64,000 nt of DNA, from the NCBI RefSeq assembly GCF_037113525.1, contig NZ_CP146963.1, forward strand, positions 682,001-746,000, written 5' to 3'. The position numbers were made by a program, and so were the translations under genes. Under the pieces are notes generated by a model. It did no database searches. It worked only from the letters and a program-made list of their open reading frames with translations, and was not told where the DNA came from. Every line of letters starts with the position of its first letter. Positions within the stretch are counted from its first letter, which is position 1. Of this stretch, positions 1 through 8,488 are shown in pieces. Source of the DNA: Butyrivibrio fibrisolvens. GTDB taxonomy: Bacteria > Bacillota > Clostridia > Lachnospirales > Lachnospiraceae.

Positions 1-785
1 GGACTTCTTATGAACAACCTGTGATGACCTATGAGACTAATGTTATGGGAACAGTCAATGTTCTTGAATGTGTAAGACTGACAGACAGCGTAAGATCTGT
101 TTTGAATGTTACAACAGATAAGGTTTATAAGAACAACGAATGGGAGTGGGGATATAGAGAGACGGACGAACTTTGCGGCTTTGATCCATATTCAAACTCC
201 AAGTCCTGTAGCGAACTGGTCACATATTCTTACAAGAATTCATTTTTTGGAACTGGTCAAAGGAAGTGCACTATCTCTACTATGAGAGCCGGTAACGTTA
301 TAGGCGGAGGCGACTTTGCCAGAGACAGGATCATTCCTGACTGTATAAGAGCCGTTTTATCAGGAAATGAAATAATAGTTAGAAATAAAGATTCCATAAG
401 GCCATATCAGTTTGTCATGGAACCTGTATATGCGTATCTTCTCCTTGCTGCCATGCAGTATGATGATATATCTTTTGAAGGATCTTATAATGTAGGACCT
501 GATGAAGGAGATATTCTTACAACGGGTGAGATCACGGATATGTTCTGTAATAAATGGAACAAGGATCATGAAGGTGCTTCGTGGAAGAGCGAATCTGATA
601 TGGGCCCTCATGAAGCAGGCTTTTTAAAACTTGATACATCTAAGATTAGAACAAGGCTTTTATGGAAGAATAAGACCACTATAAGTGATGCCATAGACAG
701 AATCATAGAGTGGGTTGATGTATGGAATGGTAAAGGCGATATTCCTTCATGCATGAACAGGCAGATTGAAGATTATCTGAATTAG
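1..785 (+). CDS. rfbG: CDP-glucose 4,6-dehydratase, C-terminal part (5' end outside window)
   Basis: This is a short-chain dehydratase of the extended NAD-dependent sugar epimerase/dehydratase family that converts CDP-glucose to CDP-4-keto-6-deoxyglucose. The reading frame is open from base 3 (TSYEQPVMTYETNV), so the Rossmann N-terminus lies upstream of the window. Visible hallmarks are TTDKVY, the active-site YSNSK (YxxxK), RAGNVIGGGDFA and the late DSIRPYQFVMEP segment, which together are typical of RfbG rather than RfbB. It ends just before a membrane-protein gene in the same orientation and probably belongs to the polysaccharide locus, supplying a CDP-linked deoxysugar. The partner rfbF would be expected upstream. 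Confidence 0.88.
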   Translation, partial: TSYEQPVMTYETNVMGTVNVLECVRLTDSVRSVLNVTTDKVYKNNEWEWGYRETDELCGFDPYSNSKSCSELVTYSYKNSFFGTGQRKCTISTMRAGNVIGGGDFARDRIIPDCIRAVLSGNEIIVRNKDSIRPYQFVMEPVYAYLLLAAMQYDDISFEGSYNVGPDEGDILTTGEITDMFCNKWNKDHEGASWKSESDMGPHEAGFLKLDTSKIRTRLLWKNKTTISDAIDRIIEWVDVWNGKGDIPSCMNRQIEDYLN

Positions 786-857
786 CAGATGTTTATAAGC
801 TCTTTAAGCGCAGTTTATACCGTATATTTAAGATATTTTGAAAGTGATGGATATTAA

Positions 858-2063
858 ATGGGAACAATTTATACACTTGTAATACTGATATTATGGCTAC
901 TTCTTGTGCCGACTTTAATTGGAATAATACCTGCAAGTATACTGCCTGACAGAAGAAGGTCATGGGCGGTGACTTTTATTGCAGGATACCTTTTATCGCT
1001 TGCCGTATTTGAGCTTGTAGCAATACCCTGTATGCTTCTTATTACGTACAGCGCTTTTGCTATCTGCTGCAGGATTTACCTTGGAGTAGAAATACTTCTT
1101 GCATCGATCGGACTTTTTATAGGAGTTGTCCTTATTCGTAAGAAGAAGCAGGAAGACCTTGCTTCAGGTGAGCTCAATTCCATTACCTATAGAGGTATAA
1201 AGCACAGACTTGAAGCGGTATTTCCGGGAGAACAGCATGTCCTTGCTGAGGACTATATGGATCCAAGGGGTGACGTATATGGAAGAAGAGTACGTTATTC
1301 TCTTGAAGGCAAGATATTGTGGGTTTTATTTGGACTATTAGTTCTTGTCCAGCTAATCATGGCATTTACTTTTGCTTCTTTTGACGGAGATGATGCCTAT
1401 TATGTAGTTGAATCTGTTCTTGCAGTTCAGACGGATACCATGAATACAATTCTTCCTTATACAGGTGGTTCAACAACATTTGATAAAAGACATGGTCTTG
1501 CGGTTATTACTATGTGGATCGCTTTTGTAGCGAAGATATCAGGAGTGCATGCGACAATCCTTGCACATACACTTCTTCCTTTATTCCTCATACCGCTTAC
1601 TTACATTATCTATATTGAGATAGGACGCATGCTCTTTAGAAGAAACCCTAATAAGCTTCCTATGTTCATGATCATAATTGCAGTATTCCAGATGTTTGGC
1701 CATACATCGATCTCAACAGCGGAGACGTTCTTTCTTACAAGAACATGGCAGGGCAAGTCCATGCTTGCTAATGTGGCGATTCCCCTTCTTTTGTGGCTTT
1801 TCCTGTGGATAGGAGAGGATCTGGAAAGAGAGGACAAGCAGAATCTTTCAAACATTAATAAGATTGCTCCATGGATTCTTATGATACTGGTAAATATGGC
1901 TTCCGGAGTCTTTTCATCTTTGGGAGTAATGCTTGGCGGAATTCTGATCGGTGCATGTACTCTGGTTCTTTTGATCAGATACAGGAAGTTTTCACTTATA
2001 GGAATGGCCGCACTCACATTCATACCTAATGTTATTTATCTGCTTATGTATCTTAGTCTTTGA
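858..2063 (+). CDS. Multi-pass membrane protein, DUF6077-like, N-terminal portion
   Basis: A 401-residue, strongly hydrophobic protein with about nine membrane segments (for example residues 5-27, 37-60, 68-93, 153-173 and the last 17 residues). It resembles the DUF6077 family of Lachnospiraceae membrane proteins; no catalytic motif is recognised. The last residues end inside a membrane segment (IYLLMYLSL) and the next gene starts 78 bp later in the same frame with more membrane segments. Family members as I know them are longer and would span both, so this may be the first half of a broken gene. The 78-bp gap is open in the +1 frame (2062-2157), which supports two compensating frameshifts. 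A role in assembling the surface polysaccharide is inferred from position only. Confidence 0.6.
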   Translation: MGTIYTLVILILWLLLVPTLIGIIPASILPDRRRSWAVTFIAGYLLSLAVFELVAIPCMLLITYSAFAICCRIYLGVEILLASIGLFIGVVLIRKKKQEDLASGELNSITYRGIKHRLEAVFPGEQHVLAEDYMDPRGDVYGRRVRYSLEGKILWVLFGLLVLVQLIMAFTFASFDGDDAYYVVESVLAVQTDTMNTILPYTGGSTTFDKRHGLAVITMWIAFVAKISGVHATILAHTLLPLFLIPLTYIIYIEIGRMLFRRNPNKLPMFMIIIAVFQMFGHTSISTAETFFLTRTWQGKSMLANVAIPLLLWLFLWIGEDLEREDKQNLSNINKIAPWILMILVNMASGVFSSLGVMLGGILIGACTLVLLIRYRKFSLIGMAALTFIPNVIYLLMYLSL

Positions 2064-2141
2064 TGAGATGTTTTGTGATGGATTTCAGCAAAGATTTTTG
2101 ACAGATTATTTTAAAAGTATTTGTGATCAGGAAGGTTTTAT

Positions 2142-2924
2142 ATGCTTCAATATTTTTTAAAAGCGGTTGATACTTTTGTCTCATACTGTGGAACTGGTAT
2201 CCTGCCGCTACTATTCATAGCCAGTGCGATATATATTACAGTCACAGAGAAGATCACCTGGAAAAAGATGATTCTGGGTGTAGCACCTCTCTTTATTACT
2301 GTTATGTTTTTTATGCCTTTTACAGAAGCTTTGTATGAGAAGGTTGGTATGGAAGACAATACCTATTATCGCGTACTGTGGCTTGTTCCTATGGGAGTAG
2401 ATGTTGCTTATGCTTTCTGCAGGATCTTTGACAGGAAAAGAAAGATCGGGCTCGCAGTTGCAATAGCTGTTGTTATTGTATGCAGCGGTTTTAGCCTTGT
2501 ATATAGAAGTCAATATATTACAAAAGCAGAAAACAGATTTCATATTCCTACAGCAGCTATAGATATCTGTAATCTGATTGCTCCTGAAGAGGGAGAGGCA
2601 AGAGTAAGAGCAGCCTGCCCACCGGAACTTGTATATTTTATAAGACAGTACAATACTGATATAATGCTTCCGTATGGCCGTGATTATGTAGAGGCTCAGT
2701 GGGATTATTGGAACGCTGTTTATGAGCAGATGAATATAGCTCCCGGCGGAAGTTATAATGTTGAAGCTCTTCTTGAAACAACAAGACAGGCCAAGTGCAT
2801 GTATGTTGTGCTTAACATGAGTATTCCTACAGATGTGGATCCGCAGGAGTTTGGACTTGAGCTTCTGGCCCAGATGGATGGATACAGTATATATCTGGAT
2901 CCTATGGTAGAAAAAGATAACTGA
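2142..2924 (+). CDS. Membrane protein, DUF6077-like, C-terminal portion
   Basis: A 260-residue protein with about four membrane helices in residues 10-121 and a soluble C-terminal part of about 140 residues (PPELVYFIRQY, MYVVLNMSIP). It reads as the continuation of the preceding membrane protein: same frame, 78 bp apart, and the first helix (FVSYCGTGILPLLFI) is where a linker between helices would end. Against a simple break, an AGGAAGG ribosome site lies 6 nt upstream of the ATG, spaced like that of the next gene (AGAGGTTTTACATG). It may therefore be translated separately whatever its origin. The function is unknown. Confidence 0.55.
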   Translation: MLQYFLKAVDTFVSYCGTGILPLLFIASAIYITVTEKITWKKMILGVAPLFITVMFFMPFTEALYEKVGMEDNTYYRVLWLVPMGVDVAYAFCRIFDRKRKIGLAVAIAVVIVCSGFSLVYRSQYITKAENRFHIPTAAIDICNLIAPEEGEARVRAACPPELVYFIRQYNTDIMLPYGRDYVEAQWDYWNAVYEQMNIAPGGSYNVEALLETTRQAKCMYVVLNMSIPTDVDPQEFGLELLAQMDGYSIYLDPMVEKDN

Positions 2925-2973
2925 CGATATTTCAAAAGGCCTGGCGTGGTCAGGCATAATAAAGAGGTTTTAC

Positions 2974-3990
2974 ATGGACAGAAAAAGACGTAGACGTGGA
3001 AGTAATGTAAAAGCAAATGGAGGGAAGATAAGCCTTCCTGTTATCCTGCTTATAGTAATTCTTGGTTTTGTAGTACTGTTTCTGGGAGTTATATGGAAAT
3101 TTCAGTTTGGCGGAATAACAGTTGAATATGATCCTGATTATGTTCCGGAGATCAGTCTGAATGCAGAGGACAATGTCCTTTATCCTTTGGATGCAGACCT
3201 TGAAGGACACGAAGATGATGGAACAGATGCAATTCTGTGCCTTGGTAATGATGTCTTTTCCTATGACAGAGATGAAGAAACAGGTCTTGCAAATATGATC
3301 GCTGATCAGACAGGTGCTACTGTGTACAATGTGTCTTTTCCCGGAACGACAGTTGCATATGCTCCAATGGGAGCAGGCACAGAAATAGATACTTTCAGTT
3401 TTGTAGGTGTTGCCAAAGCTATTAGGAATGGAGACTATTCTGAGCTTTCTAATAAGGCAGCTGACATGGGAACTGATTACGTGAAGAGTGTTGAGACTTT
3501 GCAGAGTATTGATTTTAATAGCATAGATACTCTGTGCATCATGTATGATGGCAATGACTATGTTCAGAAGAGAGTTCTTTATAATCCTACTGACGTAGAC
3601 AATCTCATGACCAAAGGATATGAGTTTGATGAATATACTTATATGGGAGGATTTGCTGCAGGAGTTAAGGCGATTCATGAAGCATATCCACATATAAGAA
3701 TAGTTATCAATACTTTTACATATTGCCTTGCGCCTGATGAGTCGGGCACAATGCAGCCTGGTGATGTCCTTAACTACGGTAACGGAACTCTTACAGACTA
3801 TTATGGACGTCTTTTCCAGGCATCTGAAGCACTTAATGTATCGTTTATAGATGATTATATGGGATTTATTACAGAGGCTGATTCAGATGAGTATTTAAAC
3901 GATAATATTCATCTTAATGTCAGCGCTAGACAGTATGTGGCATACCATTTTGCCCTTCTTATATATCCTCAGTCAGTGAATGGAGATTGA
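2974..3990 (+). CDS. Membrane-anchored SGNH/GDSL-like protein
   Basis: A 338-residue protein with a basic N-terminus (MDRKRRRRGS), one signal-anchor helix at about residues 19-42 and an extracytoplasmic domain. The domain looks like the SGNH hydrolase fold: block I is LCLGNDVFSYD, block III is MYDGNDY and block V is NDNIHLN, giving the Asp and His of the catalytic triad. In block I the usual GDS is replaced by GND, so the nucleophilic serine is not in its standard place; the nearest is the Ser of VFSYD. It could be a degenerate relative or use another residue. SGNH proteins in polysaccharide loci often add or remove O-acetyl groups. It starts 49 bp after the preceding gene and is probably co-transcribed. 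Confidence 0.6.
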   Translation: MDRKRRRRGSNVKANGGKISLPVILLIVILGFVVLFLGVIWKFQFGGITVEYDPDYVPEISLNAEDNVLYPLDADLEGHEDDGTDAILCLGNDVFSYDRDEETGLANMIADQTGATVYNVSFPGTTVAYAPMGAGTEIDTFSFVGVAKAIRNGDYSELSNKAADMGTDYVKSVETLQSIDFNSIDTLCIMYDGNDYVQKRVLYNPTDVDNLMTKGYEFDEYTYMGGFAAGVKAIHEAYPHIRIVINTFTYCLAPDESGTMQPGDVLNYGNGTLTDYYGRLFQASEALNVSFIDDYMGFITEADSDEYLNDNIHLNVSARQYVAYHFALLIYPQSVNGD

Positions 3991-3992
3991 TC

Positions 3993-4400
3993 TTGAAAAA
4001 GAAAGTAGCGTTAAAAGATATACTTTTGCTGCAGCTCGCAGTTGGTATATACAGTATAAATACAGTAATAGGCGGCTTTGTAGGTAATTCGCTTAACGAA
4101 AACGGAGTTATGTCTGTAAAGACCATAGGTCTTTTGTTCTTTGAAGTTGTTGTACTTGGAGTATATGCAATATTGTGGCAGCAGCTTATTGGTAAGTTCC
4201 AGCTTTCAATTGCCTATGCTAATAAGGCAATGACCCTTTTGTGGTCACTTATGTGGAGTATAGTTCTTTTCCATGAAGACGTAACTGTTTATAAAATAAT
4301 AGGCGTTATTATGGTAATGGCAGGAACTATCATACTTAATACCGATCCTACTGTTTCTGGTGAAGTAAAAAAAGAAGACAAGAAGGAGGAAGAAAGATGA
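3993..4400 (+). CDS. Small EamA/SMR-like membrane transporter, subunit 1
   Basis: A protein of about 135 residues with four hydrophobic segments followed by a charged lysine/glutamate tail (KKEDKKEEER). It resembles half-size drug/metabolite transporters of the EamA/SMR type, such as the ArnE/ArnF pair that moves undecaprenyl-linked sugars. I place the start at a TTG (3993), because GGAG at 3982-3985 lies 7 nt upstream; an earlier in-frame TTG at 3987 overlaps the preceding stop and is too close to that site. Its stop overlaps the next gene's start in an ATGA, so the two are translationally coupled and probably act as a heterodimer. A flippase role for a lipid-linked sugar is inferred from context. 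Confidence 0.62.
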   Translation: MKKKVALKDILLLQLAVGIYSINTVIGGFVGNSLNENGVMSVKTIGLLFFEVVVLGVYAILWQQLIGKFQLSIAYANKAMTLLWSLMWSIVLFHEDVTVYKIIGVIMVMAGTIILNTDPTVSGEVKKEDKKEEER

Positions 4401-4735
4401 GCTTTTACCTTCTTCTTGCAGTTGTCGGACAGATAATTGCATCATTTTCACAGGTTTTATTAAAAAAGAGTTCAGGAAAAGAGTATTCCTCTTTTATCAG
4501 ACAGTATTTAAATGTCCTTGTAATATGCGGCTACGGAATGCTTGGAATTTCGATGCTCATATCCGTTGTATGCTATTCGGGACTTGAATATATGCAGGTT
4601 GTAATACTTGAGCCGATCGGGTATGTTATCGTAATGTTCCTTTCAAGATTTTTCTTTGGTGAAAAGATAACTGCAAGGAAAATACTTGGTATGGTGATCC
4701 TGCTTTCGGGAATCTTAGTATTTTATATGAGATGA
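4397..4735 (+). CDS. Small EamA/SMR-like membrane transporter, subunit 2
   Basis: A 112-residue protein with four predicted helices, including the conserved-looking PIGYVIVMFLSRFFFGEKIT stretch that resembles the last two helices of EamA/SMR transporters. It starts in the ATGA overlap with its partner, preceded by GGAGGAAGAAAG. Two dissimilar half-transporters encoded together is the arrangement of heterodimeric SMR and ArnEF-type flippases. The substrate is unknown; the location in a polysaccharide locus suggests a lipid-linked sugar. A hairpin and the start of the GH25 gene follow. Confidence 0.62.
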   Translation: MSFYLLLAVVGQIIASFSQVLLKKSSGKEYSSFIRQYLNVLVICGYGMLGISMLISVVCYSGLEYMQVVILEPIGYVIVMFLSRFFFGEKITARKILGMVILLSGILVFYMR

Positions 4736-4780
4736 TAAGCAAAATAGAATGATTGAATTTTAGGTGTTAGAGGTTTAGGA

Positions 4781-4805
4781 CTTTCCGGGGGAAGAGACCG
4801 GAAAG
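4781..4805 (+). promoter_or_regulatory. Hairpin in the leader of the GH25 gene
   Basis: A perfect 8-bp stem (CTTTCCGG / CCGGAAAG) with a 9-nt loop lies about 40 nt before the GH25 start. There is no T-tract after it, so it is not a standard terminator. It may be a leader structure or a protein site. Confidence 0.4.
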
Positions 4806-4843
4806 AGTGAGTGTTTAGTGCAAGGCAGCGAAGGAGTTAACTT

Positions 4844-7800
4844 ATGAAGAAGCATCATAGCATTTTTGGAACCAAGAGTATACCGAATTATAGAAAACAA
4901 CAATTCAGGAATCGAGGTAGTCGCAATGACCGTCGCATGGTTACTGATACTTCGGATGAAAATTATGAAGGTCGTAGCGATGTAGAACGTACCTATGAAG
5001 ATCAGGGTTACGACGATCAGAACTACGAAGATCAGGGCTATGAAGACCAGGACTATGAGCCTGTTACAGGTGATTTAGAAAGCTTCGAAGATGGAGCGTT
5101 TACGGAATCTGAGGAGTATAATGGTACGTTGCCTGATGGCGACAGCGATCTTGAAAATGAAATATGTAATACCACAGAAGAAACATCAGGATCATATCAG
5201 AATATTGATGATACAGTCCTTATCAAGGCAGCTGTAGCATTAGAAAATGAAAAGGCTTCAAATACGGATTTTCCTATTGATTTTCTTGATGATGAGATTG
5301 CTGATGATTCAAGAGACTTTGATAACGAGTTTGAAGAGGATGATCAGGCTAGTAACGAAGATTATAGTGACGAATATGAAGAGGATTACGAGCAGGATCC
5401 TTATGAAGAATATGAGGCTGATGAATATGAAGAGTATTTAGAAGCTCAGGAAGAAGATCCTCTTTCAAACTGGGAATCAGGTGAACAAGGATATTATGGA
5501 GATGGCCTTGATATACCTGAAGAAGAATCTTTTGTAGGAAGCCAGGCAGAGCATGGGGCTGTATATGGTGGAGATTATGAAGATTTAGCCAGTGACCTTA
5601 GAGAAGAGGCTGAAAAGGAAGGCGTAAGAAAGGCATCTTCTGCAAGAACGAGTGAAGCGTCTGGAAGGCAGCGCTCTGGTAGAGGAAATAATTCGTCTCA
5701 TCGCAGTTCGAGCAGACGAAATGGGCGTAGTACAAGGCCTATTCCGACGCAAAGAAGAAATGCAAGGCGCAGAAAGAAAAAGAATAATAATGTAATTCTT
5801 TTCTTAAAGAATTCAAGCACACTAGAAAAGATATCACTTGTTATCGGACTTATAGTGGTCATTACAAGCGTTGCGCTTGGAAGCCTTATCATTCGTACAA
5901 AAGCAAAAGCTGACGAGTTATCATCTTTTAGTAACATTGGATGTGAGATAAATGAGATGGAAGTTCCCGGAAGTTCGGGACTTGTAGCCGTTGCAGATGC
6001 TCAGGCAGCAAGACTTGCTGCAGCAGAAGCAGTATCTGAGGCAGCAACAGCGGCAACTTCTGAGGAAGAAGAAAAAGGCGTTAAAGTCAATCTTTCAATG
6101 GCTTCCATTAAGCAGGATCTTAAGATCAAGTTTTTGAACAGTGAGACTGCAAGACTTATTTCAGGAGTTCCTTTTGAAGTATCGATCAAAAAGCCTGACG
6201 GAACTACAACTACCTGGAAAGATGACGACAAGGACGGAATAATCTATCACTATGATATTCCTGCCGGTAAATATACAGTAACGATCATAGAGCTTTCAGG
6301 TGATCAGTACTCGGATTATGTTTTTAACACAACAAGTCAGACTATAGAAGTTAAGGAAACTATTGAATATAAGCCTGTTGATGTAAGTGACGAAGTCAAG
6401 GATGAGTCACAGGTTAATGTTGCGGCAGAAGATACTGTCGTTGAAGAAACAGTAGTTGAATCTGAGAATACAGATACAGTTGAATGGGTTGAATCTACTA
6501 AGACAGAGATTGGGTCAAGTGGAGAATACTCATATGAAGAGATAAAAAAAGATACGATCGTTAATCCATATTCTGCAAAGGGAATTACTGATGATGGACT
6601 TCAGCTCATAACAGGTACGGATTCAGAATCAGGTGATAACAATTCTCCTTCAGAAGCAAGTACATCAAGCCCGGCAGCTTCAACAACAGCTTCTACAAAT
6701 AGTGGAAGCGGAAATGCAAGCACACAGAATAACAATGCATCCGGTGATAACACCTCCGGACAAGGCGGTTCAAATAATGACAACTCGGGTGGTAACGGCT
6801 CAAATACAGGAGGAACCACAGAGCAGCCTAAGACCTATACTTATGAACTTACGCCTACATCAGCTACTATAAAGGTTGGAGATACGGCTACCCTTACTGC
6901 AAAGACAAGTCATGACGGAATATCTGTGGCTTGGACGAGCTCAAATACAGCAGTTGCAACAGTTTCAAACGGTACAGTAACCGGTGTAAGTGCTGGTACA
7001 GCGACAATCACAGCTAATTTTAATAATGGTGAAAAGTCATTAACAGCTCAGATAACAGTAGAGAAAAAAGAATATACATATTCTATATCAAAAGAGACAC
7101 TTTCATTAAAAACAGGTGCTACTGAAAAGCTTACTACAGAAACAAGCCTTGAAGATAAGACTGTTACATGGGCGAGCTCAGATGAAAAGATAGCAAAGGT
7201 TGCGGCTGATGGAACTGTAACAGCAGTAGCAGCGGGAACGGCGACTGTCACAGCGACATTTAAAGATGGAACCAAGAAAACCTGTACCGTTACAGTAACA
7301 AAGGGCGATGGTAAGATCGAACTTAGTTCTACCAAAGCAACTATTATTGCAGGAGGATCTGTTCTTACACTTACAGCCAAGGTTACAGGAATCACAGATA
7401 CTACAGTTATCTGGAAGTCTTCAGATGAAAGCATTGCTACAGTAGATGGTGGTAAGGTTACAGGTAAGAAAGCCGGATTAGTAAAGATCACTGCAACAAG
7501 TAAATCAGATGCTTCAGTGACTGCAACTTGTGAAGTGACAGTCAAGGACGGAGCAGGCGAACTTAAGGATAAGAACGGAAATGTAGTATATGTATCAGAA
7601 AATGGAAGCTTTAGAAAAGCTACTGTAGCTGATTATGATAAGGCTACAAAATTCTTTATCCAAAAGGAAGGAAAGCTCTACAGCTACACTGGCTGGCAGA
7701 CAATCGATGGATATACCTATTATTATGATAAGAACGGAAATTATGTAACAGGTGATCAGGTAATCCAGGGAGCCAAGTATTCATTTGGAGCTGATGGCCG

Positions 7801-8413
7801 CTTATCTACTGGGGCCGGAGTATTGGGTATTGACGTTTCGAAATGGAATGGTAGTATAGATTGGTCACAGGTAAAGAATTCTGGAGTATCTTATGTTATA
7901 ATCAGATGCGGTTATAGAGGATCATCCACCGGAGCTCTTATTGAAGATCCGAAATTCAGGACTAATATTCAGGGAGCAACAGCAGCCGGACTTAAGGTTG
8001 GAGTATATTTCTTTACCCAGGCTGTATCCGATGTAGAAGCTGTCGAGGAAGCTTCGATGGTAATATCTCTTATTAAGGGATATAAGATAAGTTGCCCTGT
8101 TTTTCTTGACGTAGAAGCAGCTCACGGAAGAGCAGACGGAATCAGTGTTTCAACTAGGACTGCCGTTTGTAAGGCATTTTGTGCTACAATAAAGGGTGCA
8201 GGATATACAGCAGGTATATATGCAAATAAAACCTGGCTGAATAGCTATATAGATGCGCCATCTCTTACAGGCTATAAGATATGGCTTGCTCAGTATGCAG
8301 CAGCTCCCACATATTCAAGGACTCGTTATGATATGTGGCAGTATTCTTCAAAGGGCTCTATTTCCGGTATATCAGGAAGAGTCGATATGAATATCTCTTA
8401 TATGGGATTTTAA
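4844..8413 (+). CDS. Membrane-anchored GH25 lysozyme with SpaA-like and Ig-like (Big_2) domains
   Basis: A 1189-residue multidomain protein. Residues 1-310 are very acidic and low in complexity (repeated YEDQ, DYEE), ending in a basic Arg/Ser-rich stretch. One membrane helix follows at about 329-350. Outside the membrane come a SpaA/prealbumin-like domain (about 422-505), a Ser/Thr/Gly/Asn-rich linker, three Big_2-type Ig-like domains (about 665-741, 745-820, 824-902), a choline-binding-like repeat region (GWQTIDGYTYYYDKNG, about 905-990) and a C-terminal GH25 muramidase domain (993-1189) with GIDVSKWNG and the catalytic FLDVEA. It should cleave peptidoglycan at the cell surface. The ribosome site is AAGGAG, 7 nt upstream. 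The long cytoplasmic acidic N-terminus is unusual for GH25 enzymes. Confidence 0.88.
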   Translation: MKKHHSIFGTKSIPNYRKQQFRNRGSRNDRRMVTDTSDENYEGRSDVERTYEDQGYDDQNYEDQGYEDQDYEPVTGDLESFEDGAFTESEEYNGTLPDGDSDLENEICNTTEETSGSYQNIDDTVLIKAAVALENEKASNTDFPIDFLDDEIADDSRDFDNEFEEDDQASNEDYSDEYEEDYEQDPYEEYEADEYEEYLEAQEEDPLSNWESGEQGYYGDGLDIPEEESFVGSQAEHGAVYGGDYEDLASDLREEAEKEGVRKASSARTSEASGRQRSGRGNNSSHRSSSRRNGRSTRPIPTQRRNARRRKKKNNNVILFLKNSSTLEKISLVIGLIVVITSVALGSLIIRTKAKADELSSFSNIGCEINEMEVPGSSGLVAVADAQAARLAAAEAVSEAATAATSEEEEKGVKVNLSMASIKQDLKIKFLNSETARLISGVPFEVSIKKPDGTTTTWKDDDKDGIIYHYDIPAGKYTVTIIELSGDQYSDYVFNTTSQTIEVKETIEYKPVDVSDEVKDESQVNVAAEDTVVEETVVESENTDTVEWVESTKTEIGSSGEYSYEEIKKDTIVNPYSAKGITDDGLQLITGTDSESGDNNSPSEASTSSPAASTTASTNSGSGNASTQNNNASGDNTSGQGGSNNDNSGGNGSNTGGTTEQPKTYTYELTPTSATIKVGDTATLTAKTSHDGISVAWTSSNTAVATVSNGTVTGVSAGTATITANFNNGEKSLTAQITVEKKEYTYSISKETLSLKTGATEKLTTETSLEDKTVTWASSDEKIAKVAADGTVTAVAAGTATVTATFKDGTKKTCTVTVTKGDGKIELSSTKATIIAGGSVLTLTAKVTGITDTTVIWKSSDESIATVDGGKVTGKKAGLVKITATSKSDASVTATCEVTVKDGAGELKDKNGNVVYVSENGSFRKATVADYDKATKFFIQKEGKLYSYTGWQTIDGYTYYYDKNGNYVTGDQVIQGAKYSFGADGRLSTGAGVLGIDVSKWNGSIDWSQVKNSGVSYVIIRCGYRGSSTGALIEDPKFRTNIQGATAAGLKVGVYFFTQAVSDVEAVEEASMVISLIKGYKISCPVFLDVEAAHGRADGISVSTRTAVCKAFCATIKGAGYTAGIYANKTWLNSYIDAPSLTGYKIWLAQYAAAPTYSRTRYDMWQYSSKGSISGISGRVDMNISYMGF

Positions 8414-8488
8414 GGACATAAGGGGCAATTCTACTAGGACCCCATAAAACTAAAATAAAAGATGCTAAATCGAAAGGAACTAATTAAA

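Noticed and set aside
4781..4805. Cyclic-di-GMP riboswitch before the GH25 gene
   Set aside because: Only one short hairpin is present; the conserved GEMM core and tetraloop receptor are not seen.
7048..7545. Minus-strand ORF of 165 codons inside the Big_2 region
   Set aside because: It is the mirror of Thr/Val-rich repeats in the GH25 gene, without a ribosome site or recognisable protein pattern.
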